The notes: generated by a model not told the origin, from the letters alone. DNA of 64,000 nucleotides from Prochlorococcus sp. scB241_528N17 (GCA_000634735.1 JFLG01000098.1:1-64000); one strand, 5' to 3'; counted from the first letter of the stretch, positions 20,416-30,723 are shown. Program-made: numbers and translations.

Positions 20416-20784
20416 TTAGAATTCTAGGCCAGCTTCACGAGCAGCATCTGCAAGTGCCTTTACTCTCCCGTGATATAAATTACCTCCACGGTCAAAAATT
20501 ACTTGCTTAATACCTTTTTTTATCGCTCTCTTTGCTAATAATTTTCCAACAATGGAAGAAGAGTTACAATCAGAGGATAATTTCTCAGATTTTTCTCTTA
20601 GTTCTTTATCAACAGTTGAAGCTGAGCAAATAGTTGTTTGAGCGCTATCATCTATAACCTGAGCATAAATATGGTTATTAGAGCGATAAACAGACAATCT
20701 TGGACGCGTTGCATCTCCAATTAAGTATCTCCTTAATCTTCTATGCCTTTTTTGGGTTTGTAATTTCCTGGAAAGTTTGGTCAT
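20416..20784 (-). CDS. rplR: 50S ribosomal protein L18 (uL18)
   Basis: L18 binds 5S rRNA in the central protuberance. The 122-residue product begins with basic [21 protein letters not shown], has the [12 protein letters not shown] strand, and ends [20 protein letters not shown] followed by EAGLEF, all typical. It has 14 bp to rplF and 16 bp to rpsE. Confidence 0.97.
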   Translation of the reverse strand: MTKLSRKLQTQKRHRRLRRYLIGDATRPRLSVYRSNNHIYAQVIDDSAQTTICSASTVDKELREKSEKLSSDCNSSSIVGKLLAKRAIKKGIKQVIFDRGGNLYHGRVKALADAAREAGLEF

Positions 20785-20798
20785 TTTTTTAATTGGAA

Positions 20799-21338
20799 TT
20801 ATTTTTTGCCAGATTTACCAGCTTTTCTGAGAATTCTCTCATCATGATATTTAATTCCTTTACCTTTGTATGGTTCTGGAGGTCTAATTGATCTGATTTT
20901 TGCTGCTTCATTGCCAACAATTTCCTTATCAATTCCAGATACGGTAACGTTTGTATTACTCTCAACTTTGTATGTTATACCATCAGGGGGGACCATTTCT
21001 ACAGGATGACTATATCCTGCACTTACAACTAGATTTTTACCTTTTACTTGTGCTCTTGATCCAACGCCTACAATTTCTAGTTTCTTTGAAAAACCTTGAG
21101 TAACCCCTTCAACCATATTTGCAATTAAAGCTCTACATAAACCATGTCTCTGCCTTGAATGTATTTTGGTAGTGGTAGGACTTACGACAACAGTATTATC
21201 TTTCTTATCAAAACTAACTCCCTCAGGCATGAGGCGTTTTAACTCACCCTTTGGGCCCTTAACTGTAACTGTTAATCCATCAAAATCAACTGTAACTTTC
21301 TCTGGAATAAGTACTGGTGTTTTTCCTATTCTTGACAT
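20799..21338 (-). CDS. rplF: 50S ribosomal protein L6 (uL6)
   Basis: L6 lies near the factor-binding site of the 50S. The 179-residue product has two related alpha-beta domains. The first starts [17 protein letters not shown]. The second ends with the signature [20 protein letters not shown] plus a basic tail. Spacing to rpsH is 12 bp. Confidence 0.97.
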   Translation of the reverse strand: MSRIGKTPVLIPEKVTVDFDGLTVTVKGPKGELKRLMPEGVSFDKKDNTVVVSPTTTKIHSRQRHGLCRALIANMVEGVTQGFSKKLEIVGVGSRAQVKGKNLVVSAGYSHPVEMVPPDGITYKVESNTNVTVSGIDKEIVGNEAAKIRSIRPPEPYKGKGIKYHDERILRKAGKSGKK

Positions 21339-21350
21339 GATTAATTCTCC

Positions 21351-21752
21351 TTAATAAACATAGCAGAGGACCTCGCCGCCGATGCCTTGCTTTCTAGCAT
21401 CGCGATCACTCATAACGCCTTTAGAAGTTGATATTATGGCAACTCCAAGACCTCCAAGAACTTTTGGTAAACCTCTAGTATTTTTATATATTCTCAAACC
21501 AGGTTTACTAACTCTTTGCATAGATCGAATAGTAGGAAATTTGTTTTTTCCACTATATTTGAGGCCGAGTATTATTTGTGATTTATAACCTTCACCTTCC
21601 TCATTAATATCAGAAATGAACCCCTCTTTTTGAAGAACTTTGGCGATACTTAAGGACATTTTTGAACCTGGTATTGTTGTGGTTGTATGCTTTTTTTGAC
21701 TCGCATTTCTAATTCGAGTTAGCATATCTGAAATAGGATCGTGATTTGACAT
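21351..21752 (-). CDS. rpsH: 30S ribosomal protein S8 (uS8)
   Basis: S8 binds the central domain of 16S rRNA and in some bacteria represses the spc operon. The 133-residue product has [21 protein letters not shown] and the C-terminal core [20 protein letters not shown] followed by GGEVLCYVY. It lies between rplE (9 bp) and rplF (12 bp). Confidence 0.97.
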   Translation of the reverse strand: MSNHDPISDMLTRIRNASQKKHTTTTIPGSKMSLSIAKVLQKEGFISDINEEGEGYKSQIILGLKYSGKNKFPTIRSMQRVSKPGLRIYKNTRGLPKVLGGLGVAIISTSKGVMSDRDARKQGIGGEVLCYVY

Positions 21753-21761
21753 AGTTTTAAT

Positions 21762-22301
21762 TTAATTCTTACTAAAAGGCATTCCTAACTCCTGCAAAAG
21801 AGCTTTACCTTCTTGATCTGATTTTGCACTAGTGACAATAGTTATATCCATACCTCTTATTGAATCTATTTTATCAAAAGAGATTTCAGGAAAAATCAAT
21901 TGCTCTTTCACGCCAACGGTGTAATTACCTCTCCCATCAAAACTTTTTGGATTAACTCCTCTAAAGTCTCTTATTCTTGGTAAAGCTAGATTTATAAATC
22001 TCTCTAAAAAAGAATACATCCTGTCTCCTCTCAAAGTTACAGTACAACCAATAGGCATGCCCTCACGAATTTTAAAACCCGCGATAGCTTTTTTGGCCCT
22101 AGTTACTAAAGCCTTTTGTCCTGTAATTGTTGCCATTTCATTTAAGGAGGCTTCTAGAGCTTTGGAATTCGAAGCTGCTTCACCAAGACCTCTGTTAACG
22201 TTGACTTTGACAACTTTAGGTACTTGATGAATATTTTTAAGACCAAGGTCCCTTAAAAGTTTTGGTCTTATTGATTCTTTGTAGCGATTTTTTAGAGTCA
22301 T
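21762..22301 (-). CDS. rplE: 50S ribosomal protein L5 (uL5)
   Basis: L5 binds 5S rRNA and the P-site tRNA elbow. The 179-residue product has [21 protein letters not shown], the [19 protein letters not shown] motif and the [19 protein letters not shown]-terminal signature. A 74-bp spacer separates it from rplX, somewhat longer than other gaps here; nothing distinctive is visible in it. Confidence 0.97.
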   Translation of the reverse strand: MTLKNRYKESIRPKLLRDLGLKNIHQVPKVVKVNVNRGLGEAASNSKALEASLNEMATITGQKALVTRAKKAIAGFKIREGMPIGCTVTLRGDRMYSFLERFINLALPRIRDFRGVNPKSFDGRGNYTVGVKEQLIFPEISFDKIDSIRGMDITIVTSAKSDQEGKALLQELGMPFSKN

Positions 22302-22375
22302 AATTTTTTGTTAATTCTGGTCTTTGTCAGAATTGATAAATTAGAAAAAGTTGAAATCTGGTTTCTGATGAAAAA

Positions 22376-22732
22376 TTAATCAATTACTTCACCAGTTTTC
22401 TTCAATCTTCTTTTCTTAACCCCCTCTTTATCAATAAAGTATTCAATCTTACTTGTAAGATTTTTATCCTTTGAAAAAAACATTACATTTGATGCATGTA
22501 AAGATGCTTCTTCTGTAAGAATTCTTCCAGTTTCTCCTTCCTGAGTTGGTTTTACATGTTTGGTCCTAAGGTTAATTCCTTTTACAACTAGTCTATTTTC
22601 AAGAGGGATAGTTTTTAAAACTTCTCCAGTTTTCCCTTTGTCCTTGCCATTAATTACTTTTACCAAATCTCCAGTTTTGATTCTCATTTTTATTCTTTGG
22701 AAATTTTTCTTTTGCTTTAATGAATCCAACAT
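22376..22732 (-). CDS. rplX: 50S ribosomal protein L24 (uL24)
   Basis: L24 starts 50S assembly. The KOW motif ([19 protein letters not shown]) is clear. I keep the long start, giving 118 residues, because its ATG directly abuts the rplN stop codon and a basic extension ([15 protein letters not shown]) is plausible. An alternative start is the ATG at 22687 (MRIKTGDL), which matches the core family N-terminus. The C-terminus [13 protein letters not shown] is usual for cyanobacteria. Confidence 0.93.
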   Translation of the reverse strand: MLDSLKQKKNFQRIKMRIKTGDLVKVINGKDKGKTGEVLKTIPLENRLVVKGINLRTKHVKPTQEGETGRILTEEASLHASNVMFFSKDKNLTSKIEYFIDKEGVKKRRLKKTGEVID

Positions 22733-23098
22733 TTAAATCACCTCCGGAGCAAGAGAAACAATCTTTGTATAATTTTTATCCCGCAGTTCTCTAGCTACAG
22801 GACCAAAGACTCTAGTACCTTTTGGATTCTTATCTTCATTAATCAATACTGCCGCATTGTCATCAAATCTGATTGAATTACCAGTATTTCTTCTTAATGT
22901 TGCTTTAGTTCTGACGATAACAGCTTTAACAACTTCAGATTTCTTAACTCCCATGTTAGGAAGAGCATCTTTTACAGTTGCTACGATTACATCCCCGACA
23001 TGTGCATACCTTCTATTAGAACCTAAAACCCTAATACATTGGAGTCTTTTTGCTCCGCTATTATCGGCAACTGTTAAATAAGTTTCTTGTTGAATCAT
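22733..23098 (-). CDS. rplN: 50S ribosomal protein L14 (uL14)
   Basis: L14 forms intersubunit bridges and contacts L19. The 121-residue product starts [20 protein letters not shown]. It has the [20 protein letters not shown] segment and the [20 protein letters not shown] signature. Its start overlaps the rpsQ stop by 4 bp, so translation is probably coupled. Confidence 0.98.
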
Positions 23099-23361
23099 TT
23101 TTTAACCTCCTTAGCCTGACTTGTTTTATTGAGAATCTCTTCTATGGCCCATCTTTTATGAGCACTAAGCGGTCTAGTTTCTCTAATTTTAACTCGATCA
23201 CCTAAAACGCATGTATTTTCTGGATCATGCGCCTTATATCGAGTAGTTCTACTTACAATTTTTTTATAAGTGGGATGTGGATATCTGTTAATAACAGCAA
23301 CAACAACTGTTTTATCCATTTTGTCGCTGACAACAGTACCAATTCTTTCTTTAAGTGCCAT
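23095..23361 (-). CDS. rpsQ: 30S ribosomal protein S17 (uS17)
   Basis: S17 is a primary 16S rRNA binder with an OB fold. The 88-residue product has [20 protein letters not shown], the [20 protein letters not shown] segment and the [10 protein letters not shown] motif. It lies 9 bp after rpmC and overlaps rplN by 4 bp. Confidence 0.97.
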
Positions 23362-23370
23362 AACTAATAA

Positions 23371-23589
23371 TTAATCAGAAGTTGTTTTAGAAGCAGATTG
23401 ACTCTTACTGAGAGTGAGTAATTGCGCAACTTGTTTCTTGATAATTTTAAATTTATGAGTTTCATTGAGCTGTCTTGTAGCTTGCTTGAATCTCAAGTCA
23501 AAAAGATCTTTTCGTAATTGGTCAATCTTTTCAATAATTTGTTCAGAATTTAATTTTTTAAATTCCTTAAGTGACTCTGAGTTTTTCAT
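23371..23589 (-). CDS. rpmC: 50S ribosomal protein L29 (uL29)
   Basis: L29 lies at the peptide tunnel exit, where trigger factor and SRP bind. The 72-residue product is two helices, with the [17 protein letters not shown] core followed by [15 protein letters not shown]. The start overlaps the rplP stop by 4 bp. The Ser/Thr-rich tail is not conserved. Confidence 0.95.
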   Translation of the reverse strand: MKNSESLKEFKKLNSEQIIEKIDQLRKDLFDLRFKQATRQLNETHKFKIIKKQVAQLLTLSKSQSASKTTSD

Positions 23590-24068
23590 TGTTTAACCTC
23601 CTCTTGAGATTTTTTAATATTTTTTTTATTTTCTTGGGAGGAATTTTCTAGATTTTTATCAATTGAGATAAATTTAGTTTTTACAGGAAGTTTGTATTGA
23701 GCCAGACGCATAGCTTCCTTTGCAGTTTCCTCAGTGATATCCTCACCACCCATTTCAAAAAGTATTCTTCCAGGTTTTACAACTGCGACCCAAAACTCTG
23801 GATTACCTTTACCAGAACCCATTCTGGTTTCGGCAGGTCTCATAGTTACGGGTTTATCAGGAAATATTCTTATCCAGATTTGACCACCACGTTTGATATA
23901 TCTAGTCATAGCTCTTCTGCTTGCTTCAATCTGACGTGCAGTTACCCAGCCACAGTCTTGAGCTTGGAGAGCAAATTGACCGAATGCAATAGTATTACCT
24001 TTTGAGGCTACACCCCTCATTCTGCCTCTATGTTGTTTACGGAATTTAGTACGTTTTGGACTAAGCAT
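23586..24068 (-). CDS. rplP: 50S ribosomal protein L16 (uL16)
   Basis: L16 organises the A-site region of the 50S. The product is 160 residues, with the start [20 protein letters not shown] and the AAAR-type [18 protein letters not shown] segment. The [19 protein letters not shown] loop near the peptidyl transferase centre follows. A Lys/Glu/Asn-rich extension after about residue 140 makes it longer than the E. coli form. rpmC overlaps its end. Confidence 0.97.
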   Translation of the reverse strand: MLSPKRTKFRKQHRGRMRGVASKGNTIAFGQFALQAQDCGWVTARQIEASRRAMTRYIKRGGQIWIRIFPDKPVTMRPAETRMGSGKGNPEFWVAVVKPGRILFEMGGEDITEETAKEAMRLAQYKLPVKTKFISIDKNLENSSQENKKNIKKSQEEVKQ

Positions 24069-24079
24069 TTTTATACCTC

Positions 24080-24811
24080 CTATGAATTCTCATTTGAACG
24101 ATCCTCAAATTGCTGAGGTCTTCTACTAGCTTTTCTCTTAGGGCTCGCACCCACAGGGATAGTTTGTTCTTCTTTAGGGAGAACTTCACCTTTAAAAACC
24201 CAAACTTTAATACCTAGAACACCGTAAGTTGTATTAGCTTCACGTGTTGCGTAGTCAATTTCAGCTCTCAAAGTATGTAAAGGTACTCTACCTTCTCTAG
24301 TCCATTCAGTTCTAGCTATTTCAGCACCATTCAACCTTCCCCCTACTTGAATTTTAAGACCTAGAACTCCAGCCCTTTGAGCCCTTTGTAAGGCCATCCT
24401 AATAGTTCTTCTAAAGGCGACTCTTTTTTCTAGTTGTTGAGCAATATATTCAGCTAGTAAAAAAGCATCAGCGTCTACGCGTTCAACTTCAACAACGTTT
24501 ATTCTGACTTGCCTTGTTCTATCACCTATAGTTTTTTGAATGCCAGATCTTAATTCTTCAATACCACTTCCTTGTCTTCCAACTATAACTCCTGGTCTTG
24601 CTGTTTTTAATTCAAGTTCCAGTTGGTCAGCTTTTCTAGCTATTAAGACATCGCTGATTCCAGCTGCTCCATATTTTTTTTGTATGAAGGTACGAATTTT
24701 AAAATCTTCTTGGAGAAGAATTGGATATGTTTTAGAAGTAGCAAACCACTTAGAGCGATGCTCTTGTGTAATTCCTAATCTTAGTCCAGAAGGATGTATT
24801 TTATGTCCCAT
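24080..24811 (-). CDS. rpsC: 30S ribosomal protein S3 (uS3)
   Basis: S3 lines the mRNA entry channel. The 243-residue product starts [20 protein letters not shown], and the KH domain carries the [14 protein letters not shown] motif. The C-terminal domain has [20 protein letters not shown] and [17 protein letters not shown]. Its start overlaps the rplV stop by one base, so the two are likely translationally coupled. Confidence 0.98.
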   Translation of the reverse strand: MGHKIHPSGLRLGITQEHRSKWFATSKTYPILLQEDFKIRTFIQKKYGAAGISDVLIARKADQLELELKTARPGVIVGRQGSGIEELRSGIQKTIGDRTRQVRINVVEVERVDADAFLLAEYIAQQLEKRVAFRRTIRMALQRAQRAGVLGLKIQVGGRLNGAEIARTEWTREGRVPLHTLRAEIDYATREANTTYGVLGIKVWVFKGEVLPKEEQTIPVGASPKRKASRRPQQFEDRSNENS

Positions 24812-25197
24812 TAGTTTTGTACCTCCGCATTAGTTTGAGTAGGAGCAGACTCAACAGAAATACTGATGTGGCAAGTCTGTTTTTTAATTGAAAAAGCTCG
24901 ACCTTGAGCTCTTGGTCTATACCTTTTCATTACTGGACCACTATTAGCCCATGCAGAAGAAATAACTAGGGTAGATGGATCCATTCCAAGGTTATGTTCT
25001 GCATTAGCAACAGCAGATCTTAGAACTTTAGTAATGGGGTCTGTAGACCTGTAAGGCATAAATTCCAACATAATCAATGCATCTCTATAAGATCTACCCC
25101 TTATCTGATCCAAAACTCTTCTCACTTTAGAGGCTGATCCGCGAACATAATTCCCATGAGCAATTGCTGTTTTTGTTGTTTCAGGTGTTTTTGTCAT
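24811..25197 (-). CDS. rplV: 50S ribosomal protein L22 (uL22)
   Basis: L22 lines the nascent peptide tunnel. The 128-residue product has [20 protein letters not shown] and the beta-hairpin region [20 protein letters not shown], ending HISISVE. Its ATG overlaps the end of rpsS by 4 bp. Confidence 0.97.
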   Translation of the reverse strand: MTKTPETTKTAIAHGNYVRGSASKVRRVLDQIRGRSYRDALIMLEFMPYRSTDPITKVLRSAVANAEHNLGMDPSTLVISSAWANSGPVMKRYRPRAQGRAFSIKKQTCHISISVESAPTQTNAEVQN

Positions 25198-25472
25198 GAT
25201 TTTGCTCCTTTCTTATCTCTTATATGACCTCGGTAAGTACGTGTAGGAGCAAATTCACCGAGTTTATGACCAATCATTTGTTCAGTAATAAATACTGGAA
25301 TGTGAGTCTTGCCATTATGTACTGCGATTGTATGACCGATCATTAAAGGTAAAATCGTAGAGGATCTTGACCAAGTTTTGATAACAGACTTGTCATTATC
25401 GGTATTTTGTTTTTCTACCTTCCTGAGCAGGCTATCTGCTATAAAAGGTCCTTTTTTTAGTGAACGTCCCAT
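25194..25472 (-). CDS. rpsS: 30S ribosomal protein S19 (uS19)
   Basis: S19 binds the 30S head with S13. I choose the ATG giving [20 protein letters not shown], the standard start, which yields 92 residues. The longer open frame to 25565 would run into rplB and adds a non-conserved stretch. The [20 protein letters not shown] and [12 protein letters not shown] signatures are present. Confidence 0.97.
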   Translation of the reverse strand: MGRSLKKGPFIADSLLRKVEKQNTDNDKSVIKTWSRSSTILPLMIGHTIAVHNGKTHIPVFITEQMIGHKLGEFAPTRTYRGHIRDKKGAKS

Positions 25473-25509
25473 GATTATGTAATAGAAATTGAAATAATAA
25501 ATGAAGTAA

Positions 25510-26373
25510 TCAAGAGTCTCTTCCTCCTCTACTCCTCTTAGAAACGCGACGGCGTCTTCGAACAACTAATTTATTACTTGGTTTGTTCTTTTTACGTGTC
25601 TTTAGTCCAAGAGCTGGCTTACCCCATGGAGTAACTGGGCCTGCTCTACCAATTGGTGCTTTTCCCTCTCCTCCTCCATGTGGATGATCACATGGGTTCA
25701 TTACACTACCTCTTACTTGAGGCCTTCTTCCAAGCCATCTTCTTCTTCCTGCTTTACCTAAGCTAGTATTTCTTATTTCAGAATTACCTACTTCACCAAG
25801 AGTTGCGTAGCATTCTTTTCTTACAAGTCTTACCTCAGTAGATGGGAGTTTTAAAGCAACATAATCTCCCTCTTTTGCCATAACTTGAGCACTAGCTCCT
25901 GCGGATCTAACCATTTGAGCACCCCTACCTGCGTATAACTCAACACAATGAACACTAGATCCTAATGGCATAACAGAAAGCGGCATTGCATTTCCATCTT
26001 CAATTGGAACACTTTCTCCAGAAATGATATTTTGTCCGACTTTTACTCCTGCTGGAGCGATAATATATCTTTTCTCTCCATCTTCGTAAAATAAAAGTGC
26101 CAACCTTGCATTTCTATGAGGATCGTAGTGAATAGCTGCAACTTTAGCGTTGATATTTCTTTTATCTCTTCTAAAGTCGACCAATCTATATTGCCTTTTG
26201 TGACCACCTCCACGATGACGACAAGTGATAACTCCACGATTATTCCTGCCTTTAACTCTATGTTTTGAAACTATTAGTGATCTTTCAGGTTTTGCACTTG
26301 TGATTTCACTAAAGTCAGTAACTACTCTCTGCCTAGTGCCAGGTGTATAAGGTTTAAATTTACGTATTGCCAT
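25510..26373 (-). CDS. rplB: 50S ribosomal protein L2 (uL2)
   Basis: L2 is needed for subunit joining and peptidyl transferase activity. The 287-residue product has the [18 protein letters not shown] start and the [17 protein letters not shown] segment. The conserved [18 protein letters not shown] loop contains the catalytic-centre His. It ends with basic [18 protein letters not shown]. It lies 12 bp after rplW and 37 bp before rpsS. Confidence 0.98.
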   Translation of the reverse strand: MAIRKFKPYTPGTRQRVVTDFSEITSAKPERSLIVSKHRVKGRNNRGVITCRHRGGGHKRQYRLVDFRRDKRNINAKVAAIHYDPHRNARLALLFYEDGEKRYIIAPAGVKVGQNIISGESVPIEDGNAMPLSVMPLGSSVHCVELYAGRGAQMVRSAGASAQVMAKEGDYVALKLPSTEVRLVRKECYATLGEVGNSEIRNTSLGKAGRRRWLGRRPQVRGSVMNPCDHPHGGGEGKAPIGRAGPVTPWGKPALGLKTRKKNKPSNKLVVRRRRRVSKRSRGGRDS

Positions 26374-26385
26374 GATTAAAACTCC

Positions 26386-26688
26386 TTAAGATTCTGGAAA
26401 TAGTTGGATTTTGTCTCCTTCAGCAAGACGTACAATTGCCTTCTTGACCTGAGAACGTTTACCGGAAAATTTCCCGACTCTTCTTGTTCTCCTAGGAGGA
26501 TTCATAGTGTTAACTCCTATGACTTTAACACTGAACAAGGCTTCAATAGCCGCCTTTATTTGTGGTTTAGCCGCTCTATGATCTACTTCGAAAGTATATT
26601 GGTTAAGATCTAGTGCATTTGTAGCTTTTTCAGTAATAACTGGCTTTCGTATTACATCGGCTAAACGAGAATCGAATAATTTACTCAT
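26386..26688 (-). CDS. rplW: 50S ribosomal protein L23 (uL23)
   Basis: L23 sits at the tunnel exit and docks trigger factor. The 100-residue product has the [20 protein letters not shown] start, the [20 protein letters not shown] helix and the basic loop [20 protein letters not shown]. The start overlaps the rplD stop by 4 bp. Confidence 0.97.
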   Translation of the reverse strand: MSKLFDSRLADVIRKPVITEKATNALDLNQYTFEVDHRAAKPQIKAAIEALFSVKVIGVNTMNPPRRTRRVGKFSGKRSQVKKAIVRLAEGDKIQLFPES

Positions 26689-27317
26689 GATGCATAAACC
26701 TCCTGAATTTTATCTATCGCTGATTGACCTATTACCAATTTATTGGCATTGAGAATATCAAATACATTTAATTGATCGGCGGAGATTAATTTTACTTTCA
26801 CAATATTATTAATGGATTTTTTAATTATATCGGAAGGGCTATCAAGAATAACCAAAACTTTTTCAGTTTTTTGTATACCTAATCGAGCAAGGCCATTGAT
26901 GATATCACTTGTTTTAGGCTGCTTTAAAGTAGATCCAAAATCTTCAACAGCCTTCATATCAGATACTCTGGACATAAGAGCTGTTCTAAGAGCTAATCTA
27001 CGTTCCTTACGATTCATATCAAGATTGTAAGAACGTGGCTTCGGTCCAAAAATAATTCCGCCACCAGGTCTTAAGGGTGTCCTTATTGATCCTTGACGAG
27101 CTCTTCCTGTACCTTTTTGTTTGTATGGCTTTCTACCGCCCCCGCGCACTTCAGATCTTGTCAAAGTTGATGCTGTCCCTTGTCTTTTATTTGCTAGCTG
27201 TCTAAGGACTGCTCTATGGATTAAGTCTGCCGAAGAAGTTTCTTTAGCAACTGCTAAATCAAGAGTAACTTTGCCTGATTTTTTACCATCCCACTTTAAG
27301 GTTTCAAGTGTTGTCAT
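26685..27317 (-). CDS. rplD: 50S ribosomal protein L4 (uL4)
   Basis: L4 contributes to the tunnel constriction and represses the S10 operon in E. coli. The 210-residue product has [20 protein letters not shown] and the extended loop [19 protein letters not shown] followed by [15 protein letters not shown]. It overlaps rplC by 4 bp. Autoregulation in this organism is not shown by the sequence. Confidence 0.97.
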   Translation of the reverse strand: MTTLETLKWDGKKSGKVTLDLAVAKETSSADLIHRAVLRQLANKRQGTASTLTRSEVRGGGRKPYKQKGTGRARQGSIRTPLRPGGGIIFGPKPRSYNLDMNRKERRLALRTALMSRVSDMKAVEDFGSTLKQPKTSDIINGLARLGIQKTEKVLVILDSPSDIIKKSINNIVKVKLISADQLNVFDILNANKLVIGQSAIDKIQEVYAS

Positions 27318-27967
27318 GATTTTTCACCTCCTTTTTTGCCTACAACATTATTTGGCTTAATGTTGACAATTGAGCCGGGCTTACCTGGAACAGAACCTTT
27401 TACTACAAGCAAATTCTTCTGATCATCAATTTTTAGAACTAACAATCCTTTGGTAGTTATCTGTTTTCCTCCATATCTTCCTGCCATTCTTTTCCCTGGA
27501 TAAATTCTACCCGGAGTTGTTCCTGCTCCTGTAGATCCTGGTGCTCTATGATTTTTTGAACCATGACTCATAGGACCTCTGCTAAAACCATGTCTTTTCT
27601 GGTAACCTGCAAAACCTCTACCCATAGATTTGCCACTGATATCAACTTTTTGACCAACCTCAAAGTTTTTTACAGTTATTTGTTTTCCGATTTCATAAGA
27701 TGAAGTTTCTTCAACCCTATATTCTTTCAAATGCTTTAAAAGTTCTTCACCTGATTTCAATAAGTGTCCCTTTTCAGGTTTACTTAAATGCTTCTCTTTG
27801 GACAAGCCATAACCTATCTGAACGGCGGTATAACCATCCAAAGCAGTTGTTTTCAATTGAGTGACGCGGCACGGACCAGCCTCTATAAGAGTAACTGGTA
27901 CCGAATTACCTTTATCATCGAAAAGTTGGGACATGCCCAATTTCTTTCCTAAAATTCCGATAGACAT
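27314..27967 (-). CDS. rplC: 50S ribosomal protein L3 (uL3)
   Basis: L3 starts 50S assembly. The 217-residue product begins [20 protein letters not shown] and carries the [20 protein letters not shown] loop, whose Gln is methylated in some bacteria. It is the first gene of the minus-strand ribosomal cluster; rpsJ is not upstream, as is usual in cyanobacteria. A 279-bp spacer separates it from divergent ndhN and should hold the cluster promoter. Confidence 0.98.
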   Translation of the reverse strand: MSIGILGKKLGMSQLFDDKGNSVPVTLIEAGPCRVTQLKTTALDGYTAVQIGYGLSKEKHLSKPEKGHLLKSGEELLKHLKEYRVEETSSYEIGKQITVKNFEVGQKVDISGKSMGRGFAGYQKRHGFSRGPMSHGSKNHRAPGSTGAGTTPGRIYPGKRMAGRYGGKQITTKGLLVLKIDDQKNLLVVKGSVPGKPGSIVNIKPNNVVGKKGGEKS

Positions 27968-28090
27968 AAGACTAAATTAGGCTAGCTCGTAATAATTTTT
28001 CAATTATCTAAACCCTTCAGTCATTAAGGTGAAGTTAATAAAAAAACAATTAGTAAGGTCGAGACTTATCTGAAATAATAGATAGTTTCT

Positions 28091-28111
28091 CTCGGGATAA
28101 ACCCACCTGAG
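28091..28111. promoter_or_regulatory. Candidate hairpin in the rplC/ndhN divergent spacer
   Basis: A 6-bp stem made of CTC/GAG and GGG/CCC with a short bulge lies 124 bp upstream of rplC. Read on the minus strand it would be in the leader of the ribosomal mRNA, where protein-binding hairpins are known in other bacteria. Read on the plus strand it is followed by six Ts, so it could end a short transcript instead. A second small hairpin, GCTCG/CGAGC, is at 28151-28169. The pairing is visible; the function is inference. No ORF is supported in 27968-28246. Confidence 0.35.
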
Positions 28112-28246
28112 TTTTTTAACGAAACGCTAAAAAATGTGAAATTTTCAGAGGCTCGGCTAGCTTGCGAGCTTAAAAATTCACTAAGTTACAATTGTACATC
28201 ATCAAGTACCATAAAATAAAATAAAATAGAAATAAAGGAAATTTTT

Positions 28247-28723
28247 ATGCCATTACTTCTCTCAGGGAAAAAGTTTCATAGCGATTTAAAAACTAACAAA
28301 TGTCTCGCAATATTTGCTCCTCTTGAAGGTGGTTATGAAACTCGTCTTTTGAGGAGAATGAGGGCCAAAGGCTTTAAAACTTTTATAACTTCAGCAAGAG
28401 GGCTTGGTGATCCAGAAGTTTTCTTGCTCAAATTGCATGGCGTTAGACCACCTCACCTTGGTCATCAAAGTGTAGGAAGAAACGGAGCGCTTGGGGAAGT
28501 TCAACAAGTAATCCCACAAGCTTCTGAGTTATTTAATGAAAATGATAAAAATAAATTACTTTGGTTATTAGAAGGTCAAGTATTATCTCAGTCTGAATTA
28601 GAGAGCTTAATAGAGATTTGTACTAACGATAATAAATTAACAATAGTTGTTGAAATGGGGGGTTCAAGAAAACTTGAATGGAAACCATTAAGTAATTATA
28701 TTTTGGATGAATTTGAAAGTTAA
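28247..28723 (+). CDS. ndhN: NAD(P)H-quinone oxidoreductase subunit N
   Basis: NdhN is a peripheral subunit of the cyanobacterial NDH-1 complex on the thylakoid surface, used in cyclic electron flow and respiration. The 158-residue product starts [20 protein letters not shown] and has [20 protein letters not shown] and [20 protein letters not shown], both typical. An AAGGAA run precedes the ATG. ldpA follows 5 bp downstream, so the two are probably cotranscribed. Confidence 0.96.
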   Translation: MPLLLSGKKFHSDLKTNKCLAIFAPLEGGYETRLLRRMRAKGFKTFITSARGLGDPEVFLLKLHGVRPPHLGHQSVGRNGALGEVQQVIPQASELFNENDKNKLLWLLEGQVLSQSELESLIEICTNDNKLTIVVEMGGSRKLEWKPLSNYILDEFES

Positions 28724-28728
28724 ATTGT

Positions 28729-29736
28729 TTGATTAAAACCAAGAATAAAAAAGATAAATGGATTAAGTTAATTTGTGGTGCCAGTAATGAAGATATTGTT
28801 GCCATAGAAGATTTATGTGCAATTTATACTGCTGCTGGTGTCGACTACATAGATGTTGCAGCAGAAGAATCTATAGTTTATGCAGCAAAAAAAGGAATAG
28901 ATTGGGCAAAAAAAGTCTTTAAAAACTCCCCTGGATTAATGATAAGTATTAGTGATGGTAATGATATCCACTTTCGAAAAGCAAAATTTGATCCTTTAAA
29001 ATGTCCCCCTAGTTGTCCAAGACCATGCGAAAAAGTATGCCCCACCTTTGCAATTAATAATTTCGGAATTAAAGAGAGTAAATGTTATGGATGCGGGAGA
29101 TGTTTAAATAGTTGTCCTCTAAATCTAATTAGTGAATATGAATATAATTTGTCAAAAAATGATTTAGCATCAACTCTTCAAAAAATAAGGCCTAATGCAG
29201 TAGAAATTCATACAGAAATTAATCGCCTAGATTCTTTTAATAAAGTTGTAAGTATCCTTAAAAGTTCTCGAATGAAATTAGACAAGATATCTATTAGTTG
29301 TGGATTAAATCAATCTTTCAAAAAAGCCCAAGAGCCCGAAGATCTTTTGAAAGCTCTTTGGGAAAGATATGAAATTCTGAATGAGCTAGATATTCCCCTT
29401 ATTTGGCAACTAGATGGACGGCCAATGTCTGGAGATCTTGCTCCAACAACAAGTAGAGATGCTGTTAAGTTGTTTGAAAAAATCGGTTCAGATCTTCCAC
29501 CAGGATTAATTCAATTAGCAGGAGGAACAAATGAAAAAACTCATGAATTGTTGAATTCAAACAATCTCCCAGATGGAATAGCATTTGGAAGTGCTGCAAG
29601 AAAAATTATGCAGCCCCTTATTGAATTTGCTCACAAAAATAACAAAAAACTCTATGAGTATCCTGAAATAATGGGTTTAGCGATCAAAAAAGCTCAAAAA
29701 TTTCTAGAGCCATGGAAATCGCGCTCATTCAAATAA
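28729..29736 (+). CDS. ldpA: LdpA-like iron-sulfur protein
   Basis: LdpA is known in Synechococcus elongatus as an iron-sulfur protein that tunes circadian period to light through redox state. The 335-residue product has two 4Fe-4S-type cysteine groups in about residues 85-135 (CPPSCPRPCEKVCPT and KCYGCGRCLNSCPLNLI). A TIM-barrel-like C-terminal region surrounds DRPMSGDLAPTTSRDAV. TTG at 28729 is the probable start. Prochlorococcus lacks kaiA and runs an hourglass-like clock, so the role may differ here. Confidence 0.87.
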   Translation: MIKTKNKKDKWIKLICGASNEDIVAIEDLCAIYTAAGVDYIDVAAEESIVYAAKKGIDWAKKVFKNSPGLMISISDGNDIHFRKAKFDPLKCPPSCPRPCEKVCPTFAINNFGIKESKCYGCGRCLNSCPLNLISEYEYNLSKNDLASTLQKIRPNAVEIHTEINRLDSFNKVVSILKSSRMKLDKISISCGLNQSFKKAQEPEDLLKALWERYEILNELDIPLIWQLDGRPMSGDLAPTTSRDAVKLFEKIGSDLPPGLIQLAGGTNEKTHELLNSNNLPDGIAFGSAARKIMQPLIEFAHKNNKKLYEYPEIMGLAIKKAQKFLEPWKSRSFK

Positions 29737-29830
29737 TATTTTTATTTTTCAAAACTAGCGCCATGTTTATAAAAAATTTGTATTTTTTGGATAGAAAAAA
29801 ATCTTTTCATGTATTAAAATGGTAATTCAA

Positions 29831-29902
29831 TGGGCCGTCGCCAAGTGGTAAGGCATCGGGTTTTGGTCTCGACATTCCTAGGTTCGAATCCTAGCGGCCC
29901 AG
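29831..29902 (+). tRNA. tRNA-Gln (anticodon TTG)
   Basis: The acceptor stem TGGGCCG pairs with CGGCCCA, followed by discriminator G at 29902. The anticodon loop TTTTGGT gives TTG. The T arm CTAGG-TTCGAAT-CCTAG is perfect. No CCA is encoded. The HAD gene begins 13 bp downstream. Confidence 0.96.
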
Positions 29903-29915
29903 TTCTAATATTCAA

Positions 29916-30695
29916 TTGGTGTCTTCTCAAAAAATTTTTCTATTTGATTTTGATGGAGTAATAGTTGATGGAATGCAAGAATATTGGCATAGCTCCTTGC
30001 TGGCCTGTGAAAGATATTTAAATTCACCTAACATCATTATTGATCAAAAACTTTATAAAAGAGTACCAAATTCTTTCAAAGAAATTAGGCCTTGGGTTAA
30101 ATATGGTTGGGAAATGATTCTAATTGTTCACGAAATTATAAAAACAGAAAATCCATTAAAAAGTGATAATAAAGATGATTTCATTAATAATTATCAGCAA
30201 AATTGCCAGAGGATATTAAATGAAAATTCCTGGGTAGCAGAAGATATACAAAAAATGTTAGATAAGTCTCGCAAGTACCAAATTGATAAAGATTTTAAAT
30301 CGTGGGTAAATTTACATAAACCCTTTTTTGAAATTATAAATTTTATGAAAGAATTAAGCAAAAGAGGAATAAAAACTGGAGTTATAACAACTAAAGGTAA
30401 AATATTTGCAGAAAAAATACTTAAACAATTAGATATTTTTCCAGAATTTATTTTTGGTTATGAATCAGGAACAAAAATCAAAATAGCTGAAAAACTTACA
30501 CAAGCTTATGAAATTTTAGGCTTTATAGAAGATAGAAAAAAAACTCTAATCGATATTAAACAAAATTCAGAAACTTCTCACATTCCATGCTACCTAGCTG
30601 ATTGGGGATATTTGAAAGAATCAGATAAAAATAAGTTAAGTAATGAAATCAAATTATTAAAATTAGGAAACCTTGGAGAATTAGTTGCAATTTAA
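29916..30695 (+). CDS. HAD-superfamily hydrolase
   Basis: This is a 259-residue HAD phosphatase of unknown substrate. Motif I is FLFDFDGVIVDG at about residues 8-19, motif II GVITTKGK, the Lys region is around GYESGTKIK, and motif IV GFIEDRKKTLIDI. A helical cap lies between motifs I and II. The start is GTG at 29916, directly after tRNA-Gln. It lies upstream of recA, with the LexA box in the spacer, so it should not share the SOS promoter. Confidence 0.8.
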   Translation: MVSSQKIFLFDFDGVIVDGMQEYWHSSLLACERYLNSPNIIIDQKLYKRVPNSFKEIRPWVKYGWEMILIVHEIIKTENPLKSDNKDDFINNYQQNCQRILNENSWVAEDIQKMLDKSRKYQIDKDFKSWVNLHKPFFEIINFMKELSKRGIKTGVITTKGKIFAEKILKQLDIFPEFIFGYESGTKIKIAEKLTQAYEILGFIEDRKKTLIDIKQNSETSHIPCYLADWGYLKESDKNKLSNEIKLLKLGNLGELVAI

Positions 30696-30709
30696 AGATA
30701 ATCAGCTAG

Positions 30710-30723
30710 AGTACAGATGTACT
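30710..30723. promoter_or_regulatory. LexA (SOS) box upstream of recA
   Basis: AGTACAGATGTACT is a 14-bp palindrome-like site that fits the cyanobacterial LexA consensus RGTACNNNDGTWCB. It lies 84 bp before the recA ATG and just after the end of the HAD gene. The match is seen directly. LexA control of recA is established in bacteria generally and inferred here. Confidence 0.8.

Noticed and set aside
25473..25565. N-terminal extension of rpsS into rplB
   Set aside because: The added residues are not conserved, and the standard [10 protein letters not shown] start lies at 25472.
26043..26237. 64-codon open frame inside rplB
   Set aside because: It is a same-strand shadow in another frame of a highly conserved gene.
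28193..28208. GTAC...GTAC pair as a second LexA box
   Set aside because: The spacing between GTAC halves is too wide for the LexA consensus.
28210..28230. ATAAA-type direct repeats before ndhN
   Set aside because: Simple A+T-rich sequence, expected by composition; no evidence of function.
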